Assembly: GCA_023433465.1 (NCBI GenBank)
Contig: JAEZCR010000151.1
Span: forward strand, 1-6,824
Direction: 5' to 3'
Source: Pseudomonadota bacterium
GTDB lineage: Bacteria; Pseudomonadota; Gammaproteobacteria; Steroidobacterales; Steroidobacteraceae
Length of the DNA stretch: 6,824 nt
The notes under the pieces were generated by a model. The model did no database searches, was not told the origin of the DNA, and saw nothing but the letters and a program-made list of their open reading frames with translations. Made by a program: the position numbers and the translations under genes. Numbering within the stretch: the first letter of the stretch is position 1; every line of letters begins with the position of its first letter. Shown piece after piece: positions 6,790 to 6,824 of this stretch.

Positions 6790-6824
6790 CGGAAACTCAA
6801 GCAAAAGGTGTGAAAAGTGTGCGC
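6790..6824 (-). other. Truncated 5' leader of the gatCAB operon
   Basis: These 35 bases upstream of gatC contain the ribosome-binding region and a small A/T-richer patch of T-runs on the minus strand. No convincing -10/-35 pair fits inside what is left. In many beta- and gammaproteobacteria a divergent mreB lies beyond gatC; that cannot be tested here. Confidence 0.3.

Noticed and set aside
5923..6813. 296-codon plus-strand frame opposite gatA and gatC.
   Set aside because: It is an antisense shadow covering the GatA active-site region; it spans two real genes and resembles no family.

Overview
This is a compact, high-GC bacterial chromosome segment made almost entirely of conserved housekeeping genes. 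It fits a Gram-negative proteobacterium: the ppiB, mtgA and hslO products are of proteobacterial type, and a gatCAB operon is present. A Xanthomonadales/Steroidobacter-like gammaproteobacterium or a betaproteobacterium would both fit. I cannot place it further from sequence alone. I see no tRNA or rRNA gene, insertion sequence, phage gene, CRISPR array or plasmid feature. No stretch over 300 bases lacks a gene; the longest gap between genes is 22 bases.

Left part, plus strand (about 1-1350): the last 27 codons of a gene that reads as prmC (release-factor glutamine methyltransferase), then ppiB (cytoplasmic cyclophilin), then mtgA (membrane-anchored monofunctional peptidoglycan transglycosylase). 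prmC and ppiB are 12 bases apart. ppiB and mtgA overlap by four bases (GTGA). They look like one transcription unit.

Right part, minus strand (read from 6789 down to 1290): gatC, gatA, gatB, hslO and an exported protein of the ChaN/erythromycin-esterase-like type. Junctions are a 4-base gap, an ATGA overlap, a 6-base gap and a 22-base gap, so this is very probably one operon. GatCAB amidates Glu-tRNA(Gln) and/or Asp-tRNA(Asn). Hsp33 (HslO) is an oxidation-activated holdase chaperone. The last gene has no assigned function and is the least understood gene here.

The two units converge. The end of mtgA and the end of the ChaN/Ere-like gene overlap tail to tail by 61 coding bases, leaving no spacer for an ordinary terminator. 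A 7-bp perfect inverted repeat lies in this overlap but has no T-tract. I found no clearly new biological system. The best leads are the uncharacterised exported protein and the antisense overlap that ends both operons.
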